NCBI GenBank assembly: GCA_038501195.1
Contig: JBBPUQ010000008.1
Span: forward strand, 600,001 to 664,000
Direction of reading: 5' to 3'
From: Nemania diffusa
Taxonomy: Eukaryota; Ascomycota; Sordariomycetes; Xylariales; Xylariaceae
DNA length: 64,000 nt
Shown here: piece by piece, positions 44,099 through 56,515 of the stretch
How the letters are laid out: every line of letters begins with the position of its first letter
Position numbering within the stretch: position 1 is the stretch's first letter
Translations under genes and position numbers: made by a program
The notes under the pieces: model-generated
The model's database searches: none
What the model saw: the letters and a program-made list of their open reading frames with translations, nothing else
What the model was told of the DNA's origin: nothing

Positions 44099-45276
44099 TG
44101 GTAGGGATTGTTCATCATCACTAATGACGTTTGCGTTCGGAGTTTAGCCACGCCCTAGGCGAGCGAGCCGTTGTTGAAGGGCCGGAGCCGCGAACGCATC
44201 CAGGGTGCGCGCCCGACCTATCAGGAGCTGCCAATTCGCCTGCGAGGACCTTCTCCATCCCATTCCCTTGTCGTCTCCAACCGCACGATCCGCACTCTCC
44301 GCACGAATGCCACCTGCGACGAGGATGGGCCGATGGCACGCTCGTGCCGGTGAAAGGCTCGCTCCCCTCCCCCTTGCCGCTCCATCAGAGCTCGCCGGCA
44401 ATTATTCATCAGGCCATGGAGCTCGTCGCTGCAAACCCAATATATCCAATATACGGAGAGCTAGTCTAGGCCTTGAGATGTACGCAATCTTTAACCTTCG
44501 TATAGATCTAGTTATGGAGTACCTCAGGTGGTAAGTGCACGGTGACCGGTTCCGGAGAGATCTTTGCTCGATGAGATCAAGTGGAAACATGCTATCACTG
44601 GAAAAAGAAGCCTACGCATATGCGTGACGCTCAACGTCCTTTGCATCGTGCATGGCGCACGTCGACTTACGTGGATAAGGTGTGCCGAGCGCCAATGGCA
44701 AAAGAAATTACGAAGTGACGTATGACAATTTTTTTGGCTAACCGCATATCTATTATCTATGATCGTAGAATCCCGGTGGCGTGCTTGCAGGAGTGGGCGA
44801 TCCATGTCCCTAAGAGGTCTTTACACTAGTCTAATATGGCCAGAGTCGCGGTGTTTAGGTAGGAATCCCGCGAGGAAAGCCAAGATGGGTTAAGGGACGA
44901 CTCGTGTAGTTATATGTAAACTCCGCGCCGAACGAGAAACTCGGAGACGAGATCGGCTTGGTCTATGCGAGCGAATTGGCCGATGTTTAAATCCGGGGTC
45001 CGGTCAACGCCGTTGTCTACGTAGCCTGCTTCGCGACAATGTACGGAGCAAGTAAATATCAAGTATAGTCACCTCTCTATACTACACCCCGGTTCGAAGG
45101 CAGGGGATCTAGCGAGTGAGGATTTGTTGCTTCAAGAGCTGTGGACAAATTGTTCGGAACGACCTGAATACTGGAATGCGATGCGCCTGGTGAATAGCAT
45201 CACAGGAAGAACAGCAAGATTTGAAACCCCTTTCTCTTGTTTTCCTTCTTTTCTTCTCGCTCTCTACCCTAGCCAT

Positions 45277-45525
45277 CTAAGCCGCCAACACAGAGAACGC
45301 AACCGGCCCCCGATCCCTCGCCCCAAAGACGCGATACCCGAACACACCTAGTATAATCCCCGCCTCGACCGCCACGAGCGCAATCCACAGCCCGTCCACG
45401 AAGGAGACGTCGAAGTCGCCCAGGAGGTCCTCGACGTTGAATCGCATGCTGGCTCGGTAGACCTCAAGCCAGTTTCTGGTGCAAATCTCGAATGCCAGTG
45501 CTGGTGCTACGAGTGATAGGAGGTA
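45277..45525 (-). pseudogene. Orphan terminal exon of a membrane-protein gene
   Basis: An 82-codon open stretch begins right after a CCGCAG acceptor and ends at TAG (45279-45277). It shows strong coding character: YLLSLVAPALAFEICTRNW, EVYRASMRFNVEDLLGDFD, then a hydrophobic helix VDGLWIALVAVEAGIILGVF. No convincing upstream exon was found; the closest donor (near 45623) is preceded by stops in most frames. It is probably the 3' relic of a lost membrane-protein gene, or the last exon of a gene whose earlier exons I failed to see. The family is unknown. Confidence 0.5.
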
Positions 45526-46826
45526 CTGCGGACTAGGTCAGTGGCGCAAACCGACAGCGAATCCAAACTCGGAGTGAGGGCGATCTATCGGCTGGGGGGC
45601 GGTGATTGCCGAGAGCGTCTTACCGGCGACACCTCTCTCTCGTCACGGGAAACACATGGACGAGTAATGGGGCGTGATCCCAATGATAGGAGCGATTTGG
45701 CCTAATGATTTATCTTCAAAGCCCACGCGCGGTCGCAGCTACGCATTCGATCAATCGGAAAGCCAGGCACGAAATAGCAGACAGGTCAAGATGAAAGAAC
45801 AAGAGAGGGGGATGCGCCGAGATGTGTCAATGAACGAATGTCACGAGGCCGCGGACAGCTGCGGGACTAATAGATAAGACAAAGCCGTCGGGCGTGGGAG
45901 CGCAGTGCAAGTAAGTCTAGACGAATCCACAGCTCTAGGGCCCTCGACCTCGATCTCGATACATTTACATAGTAAGAATTGAGGTATGAAGCTATAGGTA
46001 GGTACCAGATGAAAGAAGTAGGTATATATGCCTCAAGCCTCAATCTACCACCTACCGGACGGCAATTGAAGCACCTGACCTGCCTGACGCAAGTTATGAA
46101 CACGTTGTATTCTGCAGAGAGTATGTAACAAGGCACATGCGCCGCTGCCAGGAACCGGCTTCCCAATATAGCAACTAGTGGCCGGCCAGCGAGTTTGTGT
46201 GGGCGGAATATCCCATGATCGCCCCATCGCCGCGCCATCTGGACAATCTGCACGTAATTAATATATCGCGAGAATACTACCGAATACCAAGCCGTCGAAA
46301 CAATAAAAAAACGTCCATCAATTTCCAATGCTTTTCCTGGCGACGTAGTGCTGCTTTGCTAAGCATGTATCCTTTTTACCCGGGTAAATCGTGTCTTTTG
46401 GACACCTTACAAAGGACAGGGGTGTGGATTTCGTAATCCAGGTCTGTCTGGGCACACATAGGGATGCTGCGTACGAAGCACTACCACCTCAAGTAGGTAC
46501 CAATCTGCCCAAGTTGATGCTTAGCCGAGATGGGGAACACACCACACCGAGTCCGCCCTCGAACCCCCCCGTCTGGCGGTGGGGCGGCGGGACGGCGGGG
46601 AATAAAATACCAGCGTTACTATACAGATTACGTAGATAGTATAGTATAGTAAAGGTAATAGAGATGTCGTGTAAGAGTCGTGATGCGTCACGAGGTGAGT
46701 GTCTCTGCCTCGGCAAGTATGCCTCCCTTCCATGTTGTTATTGTACATATCCGAACTCCAAGCCGTTGTAACCAGTTATGTTATTTATGACACTCTGCGA
46801 AGAAAAAGCGGCTATACGCCACACAA
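45526..46826. other. Intergenic region
   Basis: Upstream of the orphan exon and downstream of the heme lyase. Short frames on both strands show no family features. Confidence 0.45.
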
Positions 46827-47948
46827 TCACTTCTTCGTTGCCGTCTTCTGTTTTGCTACCTCGCGGACGTCGCCTCCGGATGCTCTCCACCAGACATCGC
46901 AGCCCCAGCGCAGCGCTCGCTCAGCGGCTGCGGTAGGTGTCATAGCTGGGCGGATATCGAGATAGAAGACAGGCTCGCCGTTAGGTTCGGGCTCTCCGGA
47001 ATAGTAGTCGATGATGTAGCGGATCTCTCTCTGTTTGCCGTCGACTTCTCGAGAAACGTACCAGTCATGTCGATCGAAGGGTGGCTCAGTACTGTAAGAA
47101 CGCATAGTTAGGACCTATGTCGCCGAGGAAATGCAAAAAGAGTCAACTTACGCGAACGCGCTGGGATATATCCAGCCCATGACTTGGATCATGGCGGCTT
47201 TAGGCGTCATCTCTTTCGGTCTCCCCTGGAAGCGCACTAGGCTAGGGGCTAGCTCGTCCACTTCCTTCGAGTAGCCATACTTCTTCACGTTGGCCTCGAA
47301 GTTGGCCTCGCCACGGCTGCACTTGCGCCAGCCCTTGTACAGTCCGCCGGCAAAGCGCTTCTCCCATTCCATGATCTCGCCCCATGCGCCCTCATTCAGG
47401 AAGTTGTGCACACCGACCATGCTTTCGACAGCGGTGACGTCGGTGTCGGTATAGCCTTTGCGCAGCAGTGCGTTGTACATCTGCTGCGGTGAGGGGTATT
47501 CCCAGTTCCCCTCACCATCTCCTCTCGGTATTGTGGAGGGTTCGCGCTCGAGTGGTAATTGATGTGTCTGGTTGGGCGCGCGTTTCTGCGATAGGTTTTG
47601 GAACATGTAGTTTAAGGGATTGAGTTTGGAGAGAGTGGACTGTGATTCTGCCTCGGCGGCGGCGGCTATTCGGGATGCGTGTGGTACGGGACATGTCGAT
47701 GAGAGCTCAGCAGCAGAATCATCATGTTTTACGGGACACAATGATGGCGGCAAGGTAATGGCGCTCACACTCTTCTGGTGCATTGGGCACTCTGGCTATG
47801 GGGTGTTAGTAGAGCTAGCTACGTGGTGCGAAGGTGCAGGTGCACGAGTTCTTACAGGTGGTGATCTCGCACCATTGGTGAAGCTGTGATGCGATAGCGG
47901 TTGCGATTGGTTTGTGGGTTTCGGAGAGTCAGCCCAGAACCAACCCAT
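46827..47948 (-). CDS. Holocytochrome c synthase (cytochrome c heme lyase)
   Basis: Mitochondrial intermembrane-space enzyme that attaches heme to cytochrome c. Three exons (47948-47856, 47795-47152, 47091-46827) with two 60-nt introns give 333 residues. The N-terminus [12 protein letters not shown] is typical of the family. Heme-regulatory CP motifs occur at 34-35 (PECPMHQKS), 51-52 (LCPVKH) and 66-67 (STCPV). The core contains [19 protein letters not shown] and [20 protein letters not shown], where His161 matches the axial heme ligand of HCCS. The C-terminal domain has [12 protein letters not shown] and [20 protein letters not shown]. Complete and very likely functional. It is divergent from the ABC1-family gene across a 600-bp shared promoter. 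Confidence 0.96.
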
Positions 47949-48548
47949 GGTAACGAATGATAGACTGATATTAAGGATATTTAAGGTAAGTTCGCAATGT
48001 ATTTGGATATTTCAACTATGCTGTGAGCGCTGGAAGAATGCACAACGGTGAGGTCTTTAATATCTGGTCCCGAGGATGGCAAAGTTTGGGTCGCAACTTT
48101 TTGGCTTTGGCTGGCAACGATAAGAAATCGGGTCCCCGTTATACCCCGCGAGATACATACGTTTTACTAGGTACTGTAGGTACTGTAGGTACCTATGAAA
48201 TGGGTGCATTTTAATTGGGCAATTTAGGTATTTCTTCAACGTTTAATTTTGGTTATGCAATAAAGCAGATTCTCGACATCTTCACATGATGCATTCAATA
48301 ATCGTACCAGGACAGATACGAGATAAATACTCTACGTCACTATTCATTCCTGAACCGGCGCATTCCGAGGCTTCCTTGAAGTGCAAAAGCACATGCTACA
48401 TTTTTGTCTTACATTCCAGAACCTCGATTCCATGAGTCCACTCACTATCTACAATACTGCTCTTGAGATTAATGCCGGTAATTGGGGCACCATGCGACTA
48501 CATTAATGTTAATTATCCGATGAACAACACATCGCATCCTTTCAAGAT
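47949..48548. other. Shared promoter of two divergent mitochondrial genes
   Basis: 600 bp between heme lyase and ABC1 kinase start codons. It contains a short tandem TAGGTACTG repeat at about 48168-48192. No gene is seen. Confidence 0.5.
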
Positions 48549-50761
48549 ATGAGATCCCTTCATTTCCTTGCCCGATTTTGCGCGCGACAAATCGTCCTTA
48601 AAGCACCCGCGAGGCCTGCTGCGGCAACCCTTGGCCGATCTTACTCGAGCTTCCGATATGGGCTTCTTAGAACTCTTAGAACAAACCCCCGACCCGGCTA
48701 CCGAACAAAAAGCACAATTCTTAAAGCATCAATTGGAGGTGCTGGTGTTCTTGGAACTGCAGCTTTCGTCAAGTTATCCGAGAAAGACAATGGCGGCAAC
48801 ACAGAGCAGACCGCCGAAGAGCGCATGCTACAAGCATCGAGGGAGGAGTTAGCAAAGACCGTCGACGAGGACAGGACACTACTATTGCGCGTTGCCCAGC
48901 AAGCCATAATCCTTCTCGATGTGTACATGTGGGAGCCACTGTGCACCGGGCTTCGATTCTGTCAATTGGCAGTCATCTTTGTGCCTGTGATCCTGTCTGT
49001 ACCAGCAATATGGATTGGGCGTCGCCAGCCGAACCGTGATAACGAAAGATCAGGCACCCTGTGGTGGTACAGCTTCTTAATTTGGGGCATGGAGACAGCA
49101 GGGCCTGCCTTTATCAAGGTTCGCATGATCCCTCTTATATGCTCTCCTCTCCTCTCCTTTTCACTAATATGCTGACCCCTTGGTTCTACTCTACAGCTTG
49201 GCCAATGGGCCGCATCGAGAACTGACATATTCCCCCACGAGCTGTGCAATATCCTGTCCAAGCTCCATTCCAATGCTCCGGCGCATTCCCTGCATGCTAC
49301 GAAACGAATCGTCCAAGCTGCCTTCGATGGCCGACCCTTCCACGAAATATTCCAAGAATTCCAAGAAGAGCCCCTCGGTGTTGGTGCCATTGCCCAGGTA
49401 TACAAGGCGAAACTGAAGCGCGATCTTGCCGTTCCCGGTGATATCGATATCCTCGACGCTTCTCCGAACATCCGCGAGAATGTTCGTCGCAACGTCAATA
49501 CTGTGCTCAAAAGCACGCCGCACCACGTGCCATCCACCTATGTCGCCATCAAGGTGCTGCACCCTGGTGTTGAGCGTACCGTGAGGCGCGATCTCCGTAT
49601 CATGGGTTTCTTCGCCTCGGCACTCAACTTAATACCGACTATCGAGTGGCTGTCTCTGCCTGACGAGGTTGCGCAGTTTGGAGAGATGATGAAGCTACAG
49701 CTCGATCTTCGAATCGAGGCCGCCAATCTCGCGAGATTCCGCAAGAACTTCAAAGGTCGCTCCACGGCCTGGTTCCCTTTCCCGTATCTCGAATTCACCA
49801 CCCGGGAGGTTTTGATAGAGGAGTTTGCCCAAGGTATTCCGCTAGCCGACTTTCTAGAAAATGGTGGCGGTGTATTTCAGAGTGACATCGCTCATGAGGG
49901 CCTCGACGCTTTCCTACGCATGCTGCTCATCGATAACTTTGTGCATGCTGATCTACACCCTGGCAACATCATGGTCCGCTTCTATCAAACCCAGCAGCCC
50001 AACCTGCGTCTTCGGCGCCACGAGCAAGTGCATCCAGAGGAACAACCTGATGTCACAGAGGAGGTGCTGTCACGTCTACGACCCTACCGGAAGAAGAAGA
50101 ACACTGCGGCCTGGGAGGCCGAGTTGAAGAAGATTGATGACGAGGGATTCCGACCACAGCTCATTTTCATCGATACCGGCCTAGTTACGGAGCTCAACGC
50201 CACCAACCGCCGAAACTTCTTAGATCTCTTCAGGGCAGTCGCCGAGTTTGACGGTTACAAGGCAGGCCACCTAATGTGCGAACGTTGTCGCCAGCCTGAA
50301 GCAGTCATTGATAAGGAGGTGTTTGCATTAAAAATGCAGCATCTTGTCTTGTCGGTCAAGAGCCGGACCTTAGCTCTCGGCAATGTCAAGATCGGAGACA
50401 TCCTGCAGCAGGTACTCGACATGGTGCGCGGGCATCATGTTAGAATGGAAGGCGATTTTGTAAACGTTGTCATCAGTATCCTGCTCCTCGAGGGGATAGG
50501 GCGAAGCCTAGATCCAGAACTCGACCTCCTGAGCAGATCCCTGCCGATTCTTAGACAGTTAGGTGCTCAAAGTGGGTGGACCGTGGGTGATTACCCAATG
50601 GTCTTTATTTGGGCTGGCCTGGAAGCGAGGCGTTTCATGCAGGCCAGCATCGAAGACGTAAGCCCCCTCCTCCCTCATAGAGCAGCGAGTAGTATGCTAA
50701 CACTAATATCACACAGGTCGAGCGATGTGTTAAATACGACTTGTTATCACCCAATGTATAA
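48549..50761 (+). CDS. Mitochondrial ABC1/ADCK-family atypical kinase (Mcp2-like)
   Basis: Member of the UbiB/ABC1 kinase-like family tied to mitochondrial lipid and coenzyme Q homeostasis. Three exons (48549-49118, 49197-50657, 50717-50761) with introns of 78 and 59 nt give 691 residues. A basic, Arg/Ser-rich N-terminus (SLHFLARFCARQIVLKAPAR) suggests a mitochondrial presequence, followed by hydrophobic segments (LAVIFVPVILSVPAIWIG). ABC1 motifs: the KxGQ motif FIKLGQWAASRTDIFP (split by intron 1), the A-loop PLGVGAIAQVYKAKL, VAIKVLHPGVE with the ATP-site Lys, VLIEEFAQGIPL, VHADLHPGNIMV (catalytic-loop equivalent) and FIDTGLV in the DFG position. The last short exon ends VERCVKYDLLSPNV. All hallmark residues are present. 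Confidence 0.94.
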
Positions 50762-50998
50762 TACGGATATATGGACATGGCATGGTTTAGAAGCGAGATA
50801 GCATTACACTGGCGTTGGGGGATTCTTGCATTCGGGGAGCATCTACACCACTCATATAGAGAATAGGCGTGTGGCAATATGCCTAGGAAATTCACATTTC
50901 ACAGGGGGGACATAGACTGCAAAGACGAGCTTTTAAGATTCTATTACTACTTTCATGCACCCATGTTCACAGGGCATTCAAGTTCTATACCCCCTTCC

Positions 50999-51634
50999 CT
51001 ACTTCAGCTGCGCAGCGAGGGCCGTCACCTGGTCTAGCAGCGACTGGTCCTCGCCCGCGGCATTCTTAATGACCTTGTCGCGCAAGTGATCGACCTGCTG
51101 GCCCGCCGCCGCCGGCGGGCTGCCCTGCGCCGTCTGGATCCTGCTAACCTGCATCTCGAGGAAGAACTTAGGCACCTTGATCGCCAGACTGCCCCCCACA
51201 CTCCTAATGCCCGCCTCCGTAGCCAGGTACACGTTGAGCGCGTCCTGGAAGAAGGCGAGGTTGCTGCTCGACAGCGGGTCCTCGGTCGCGAAGGTCGACA
51301 GCGCGAAGGCGAGCGGCGACTCGTCGGACTGGCTGAAGTCGAGCTGCGAGAAGGTCGCCGAGCCCGCCGTCACGTCCGGCACGCCCGCGATCGTGGTCGC
51401 GCTGCGCGAGCACGTCACCACGCTCGCGAGGGACGTCACCACGTCCTCGGTCTCGGCCGGCAGCGCGTCGGAGCCCACGACGAAGCACGCGCTCGTCGCG
51501 CGCGCCGTGACCGGGCTGCGGCTGATCGGGATCACGTCCGCCGAGGTGATGAAGGGGAGCTTGCCTGGGCGGGCCGCGGGGAGGGCCGCCGCGAGGCCCG
51601 CGAGGGCGAGGACGGGGAGGGATGAGGCGTGCAT
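50999..51634 (-). CDS. Small secreted hypothetical protein, 211 residues
   Basis: A single exon with a clear signal peptide (MHASSLPVLALAGLAAALPA). The mature part has two cysteines (in SACFVVG and VTCSRSA), so one disulfide is possible, then ATFSQLDFSQSDESPLAFAL and SVGGSLAIKVPKFFLEMQVS. The start at 51634 is chosen because the longer upstream frame is low-complexity and has no signal peptide. GC3-rich codon use supports coding. No catalytic motif was recognised; extracellular role unknown, possibly effector-like. Confidence 0.8.
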   Translation of the reverse strand: MHASSLPVLALAGLAAALPAARPGKLPFITSADVIPISRSPVTARATSACFVVGSDALPAETEDVVTSLASVVTCSRSATTIAGVPDVTAGSATFSQLDFSQSDESPLAFALSTFATEDPLSSSNLAFFQDALNVYLATEAGIRSVGGSLAIKVPKFFLEMQVSRIQTAQGSPPAAAGQQVDHLRDKVIKNAAGEDQSLLDQVTALAAQLK

Positions 51635-52648
51635 TATGGCGTTGTGTTTTTTTTTTTTTAACGTTCGGCGGTCTGTGATTACTAAGGCGGAAGCGAATGG
51701 TGGGTAAAGAATGACGTAGGTAGTAAAAAGATTAAAGCTAAGGTAAAGACCGATCCGAAACGAGCCTGCGAGTGGAAAGGAGGGCGAGAAGTGAACGAGA
51801 ATGTGCCTTTCCGGAAGGATGTGTGGTGGTGGGTGTGAGGATGAGGGTGGCGGCGATCGGAGCATCAAACTGCGCATCGTGAGGCTTTATGGACGGCGCG
51901 CGCGTGGAGCTCGCTACGCTTGCGATGGCCCTCGACGGAGGTGGTGTTTCAAACATCGCGACATGACCAGACTGCTTCACGGAGCTTTTGAGACGAGACG
52001 AGGGCGCGCCGTCTCATGTTCGTCAAGTGTCTTTCTAGCGTTCCTATTTTGCATGTCTTATGGACTAGGGTTTAGCAGGCGGCGCGACCGTTAGTCGGGC
52101 TCCTTGCCTGCATTCGGACTATTTCTATGCGCAGGCGGGAGATGGCAGACGATGCCAAGCTCGTCGCTCGTAATTGTGGGGGGTGGGAAGGGGTTTATAG
52201 GCAGATAAGCCTCACGATGGTGTCCCTTGATTTGCGTAGTGCGCCCGCTACTGACGGTTCTGCCGTTCCTGGTATTCTGTGTCAAGGCGCTGGTGGTTTC
52301 ACGATGCTTCGCGTCCAATCAGGGGTTGTGGTGCTGTATGATCTACATGATCCCTGTAACGAGCCATGCCGCCGAGATAACCGCACTTCAAATCCAAATT
52401 CAACCTCAGGTCAACAATAATGCCATGCGTTTCGACAAATCGATGATTCCATTCTTATTGAGGCATCTACTATATGCTTCGGCCTAGTATAAGCTGAAGA
52501 TTCCTTATCAACATCTGCCATCTACCATCTGACACCTACCCTCCCATCCTTGTCCCTCTCCTCCTTCAAATCCGCAACAAGTAGATGAATGCAGAATAAA
52601 GCCTAACATCGTTCTCCACTCCGACTATACGAGTTCCAGATGTTTCGC
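51635..52648. other. Intergenic region
   Basis: Promoter of the secreted protein, including a poly-T/A tract at 51647-51660, and the 3' flank of the next gene. No gene is seen. Confidence 0.5.
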
Positions 52649-53363
52649 TTATAGTCCAATGAGGGCGAGGCCGACAGCCTTCAAGAGCTCGTTGACAATG
52701 GCGCCAACAGCCAAGAGGGCGCCACCAACGACGAGGTCGAGGCTGAACACCAGACCCTTAAGGGAGAGGACGAGCGGAGTGAGGTAGATAACGACCTTGC
52801 CTGCACAGGTGTTAGAGTATATTTAATCTTCAGAAGACGGCTCCGCTTCTTCGACGTACCGAGACCGAGCTTGAACAGGATGAACTTGGTGGTGAAGAGG
52901 ACCTCGAAGATGATGATGGACAGAGTCTTGAAGAGGTCCGGCTTGCTCCAGTGGTAGTGGCCACCGCCGTGGCCGCCATCGCGCTTGACGACGGTCGAGT
53001 TCGCGGCTGTCAGGAGGTCCGTGATGGCCTGGAGTTGGGGCGCGATCTGGGCCGCGTTGTCGGTGGCCTGCTGGTCCGTGGGGTTCTCGGGAACGGCCGC
53101 GAGAGTCGAGTCTAGCATGCATCAGTCCCAATTGCTCCTTCAAAGGTTCCTCGCGGGCGAGTAAGTGGGCTGGGCTGCTACTCACTGATCACGGCAGTCT
53201 GCTTCTGGATGTTGGCCAGGAGAGCAGTCAGGCTCTCACCTAGCGCATCATAGGTGTCGTCGTCCTGGCGCTTCTCGACGTTTCCGGCGATGGCGACGGG
53301 GTTGGCGATGGCGCTGGCGATGAAACCGCCAATGGCGAAGAAAGTGAGGAAGGCGGCCTTCAT
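52649..53363 (-). CDS. Small secreted protein with hydrophobic C-terminus, 193 residues
   Basis: Three exons: 53363-53186, 53111-52860, 52800-52649; introns are 74 and 59 nt with phases in agreement. A signal peptide (MKAAFLTFFAIGGFIASAIA) is followed by a Kex2-like VEKRQDDD at ~30-34. The middle exon has PQLQAITDLLTAANSTVVKR and a Gly/His patch DGGHGGGHYHW, which could bind metal. The rest is hydrophobic (LFKTLSIIIFEVLF; VVIYLTPLVLSLKGLVFSLD; LDLVVGGALLAVGAIVNELL). It may be a membrane- or wall-anchored or surface-active protein. Family unknown. It sits 1 kb from another small secreted protein gene on the same strand. Confidence 0.78.
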
Positions 53364-56300
53364 TTTGGTAGGTGATGAAGTTAACTGAAGTGCTAGGGAG
53401 CTGATGAGAGGACTAGCTAGATTGCTGGATCTGCTGGTGTGCTGGTGCCGATGAGGATCGAGAATGAACATCTTCAGAGGGAACAAAGGCCTCTATTTAT
53501 CTTCTTCCTCGCCATCGTCTTGTTGCCACCCACGACCATCTCCCTCTCGCAATACTAACATCTCCTCCGCTATTCTTGATTTGGAAATCATTCTCCTGCA
53601 TGACGATGTCTGGATGCCAATATTGACTCGTTGTCACGCGCCGTGACGTCGATCCTAGCCCCTTTTCTCGATGTTGGCAACCCGTTGTGATGTGTCTCAC
53701 ATCCAGCCGGTCCTCTATACCCTCCATCGTGTTGTCAAATACAATTCAACCGGGCGTGCTATGAGCTACGTATTAGCAAAAAAGACACCACTACCCTCGT
53801 CGCCACCATTCACAGCACTTTTAGTCCTTTTAAGATAGTGATCGACACGCCTGTACCCCGGATATCTACGTCGTAACCCGAAGACGTAAGTTAAAGGGTA
53901 GAAGGGAGCAGAGGCCAGCCAACCCCTGGGCCGACATATGCGCACTGAGATGAGTGAACAGCTGTAATGCGGGTTTCCCCGTCATCGGACGTAACCTCGC
54001 GCCAGTCTAATATGCTACATGCACTCACTTCCAAAGAGCATTTACCCCGTAAGGCTCTCTGAAAGTACGCACGGAGGCACAAAAGGAGCCAGCCAAGGTG
54101 ACCATAATAATAGATAATATCCAGGTCACATTCGTAGTATGCTCGATGATGTCAAACAATCATTTTCCAGGTTTTGTGATGAGAAAACGGTCTTGCATCG
54201 TCACGATGGCCGCCTCATTGTCGTTTTCTTAACGTGTTGTATATGTCGTTAAGGCTTCATACGTGCACTGGTGATCACGGCAAGCAAACTTTTAAGCTTT
54301 TTTCTCAACAGAGAAGATCAGCGTCAATCCCGATCTAATTAGATCTAGATCTCTCATCTTACAGAAGATAACGAGCTCGACAGTCTTATCATGATCTGCG
54401 AGTATGTATGTAGAGACAGCGCGCCCGTCAACCAGGGATGGGAACTCCCACATCCCGAGCACTTCTCGATCCATGGTATGTAAATATGTCGTTATATCGC
54501 ACCTTATAACGTGGAGCCAATCAGTGCCGACAACCGATTCAATAAATAAAAGGCATCTTCCGTCCCTACCTAATATCAGCCCCAGCATGCCGGAGCAACG
54601 TAACGCAAGGCCACAGGCTGGGGGCTGACATCTGGATACCACCCAATATCGGCGGCAAAGAAAGGGGGGGCGGCGGGCGCAGCGCGCGCGCGCAAGCAGG
54701 CAGGCAGGCAGGTATTAGCTAACTCCAATGAATTTGCCGAGAGGCGCGACTCCAACGCCCTCGCTGATTTATCCGGGCCTCCACGGAACAACGACAAACG
54801 CACGACGACGACGCACGACACGGGACGTGGTTTTTTTTTTTTTTCTCTTTCACACCGCTTGCCGGCTCGCCTCAATTTCTGACTAACGTAAATTAGTTGC
54901 CAGGTTTTCCAGTCGATGATGGCGCTAGCTGCATCGTCGCGCCTGCGATGCTGCGAAATGAATGCAGTGACGAAGAGGCCGGACGGCCCTGGGGAATGGC
55001 GTTATTATGATGCGAGCTGGTGACATCAATCCACTCATTTCCGTTCACCACTCGAGAGGGGCTGCGAGGCGACGGAAGTGGTAATAGCGGTCGGGACCAA
55101 AAACTTGATCTTCGTGGTGCCCGTGCCCGATGGGTGCTATCTAGGAACGCGGATACTACCGAAAATCAAGGAGTTGATTTTCCCTGTTTTGGTGATATGC
55201 TGCTTTGAGGCCCCGGCGCGCGGTTCCCTGGCTGAGCTGTGGGAGTTAGAATGGCAACATGCAAATGCGGTTCGTCTACGCGCCTGCGGTTGGTGGCCGT
55301 TATTACTACTTCGCCGTCACATTGACTGATGAGGCATTCGCGGTCGTTGATCAAGGTGTCTAGTTCGATCCATTATCGCTCGTTGTGTGGTGAGGTGCTC
55401 GTTCGACCAGTCTAGTTCGTAAGGTATAAAATGTTCATATTATCTGGGATTCACGAAAATTACGACGATGTTTCAAGTTTTGCTAATCCTTTCAATCGCA
55501 GAGAGCAGAGTTGTCCCAGACCCTCCTAACGTCTCTATGTGAAGACATATAGTCAACAGAGGAGCTTTAGTAAAGAAGTTATCTTTTGAATAAATGAAGG
55601 TCCAGTTGAGATATCTATTCCTCATAAATATCAGACCCTCGCCAGAAATTAAGTACCATCATACTCATTTACCTGGCACGCCGTTGGAAAAGGTTCAAGC
55701 GTTTACATAGTACACCGGCCTTCGTTGTAGAGCCTAGCATTTGAATTAGTGGAAATGATGTTGCCCTTCCAATTGCTGCGTTTTTCAGATTCGAGATCCC
55801 GGTAGATTACATTAGGGCACCTAAAATTTGCTCATTCTATCCTAAATACAGATCACCTCCAGATAGTCTCGACCCGGAATAGTAATTTGTGCATTCACGA
55901 TCCAGTTTTCCCTAAACATCTCTAACAGGCAAAATTTTCTAGTACGCATAGCGAAATAATCTCCGAGATACCCCTGTTCGAGATCATTTATTCCATCAAC
56001 AGATCAAAATTGAAAAGAAAATAATTGCATAGAAACAGAAAGCATAGTCGATTATATTATAGATGACTACTATATTCACGCCAGTCCTTACCTTATGCGA
56101 TACAATACCTTTACTCATTTTTCCTCCTATCTTTCACCACCCATAAACAGAACTCCGCTTCCTAAAATGTGCTAGGTAGGTAGGTATACTGCAATATCTA
56201 TAGGTTCAAGTAGAGCCTAGCGCCTCAAATTGAAAGCACTAATATGCATAATACTACCCAACGGACCAGAGCTAGGCTTTTAAAAATGCTGTACACCTTT

Positions 56301-56515
56301 CTTATAGAGATGAAGACACTTTGCACGCATGACGTATTCCCACCACCTATAATAAGATGGGTTAATGGGAGAATGCTCGGTCCGGCTCTCGGCTCGGGCC
56401 GTGCCAGGTTGCTCCAGGTCTAGATAGGGAATCTCTGTTAATACCATAGGCCGAAGGCCAGCAACCTTTGTGGTTCTAATCTTTAGTAATAACGGGCAAG
56501 ACAAAATACCAACCC
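53364..56515. other. 3.1-kb intergenic region
   Basis: Promoter of the small secreted gene, then AT-rich DNA with a GGCA microsatellite and CG-rich patch at about 54665-54715 and poly-T at 54831-54844. Minus frame 54292-54642 (116 codons) and plus frame 55078-55329 have no family features. Confidence 0.45.

Larger units (their letters stand above)
43710..45276. other. Intergenic region
   Basis: Promoter of the amidohydrolase, then simple repeats (CATGC units near 44012-44042 and CCTA/CATA units near 44066-44094). Several overlapping short frames at 44130-44530 arise from GC-rich DNA without family features. Confidence 0.45.

Noticed and set aside
51086..51625. 179-codon plus frame
   Set aside because: Antisense shadow of the small secreted protein; Arg-rich product typical of GC3-rich antisense.
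54292..54642. 116-codon minus frame
   Set aside because: No recognisable domain, no splice partners, and it lies in an otherwise empty AT-rich region.
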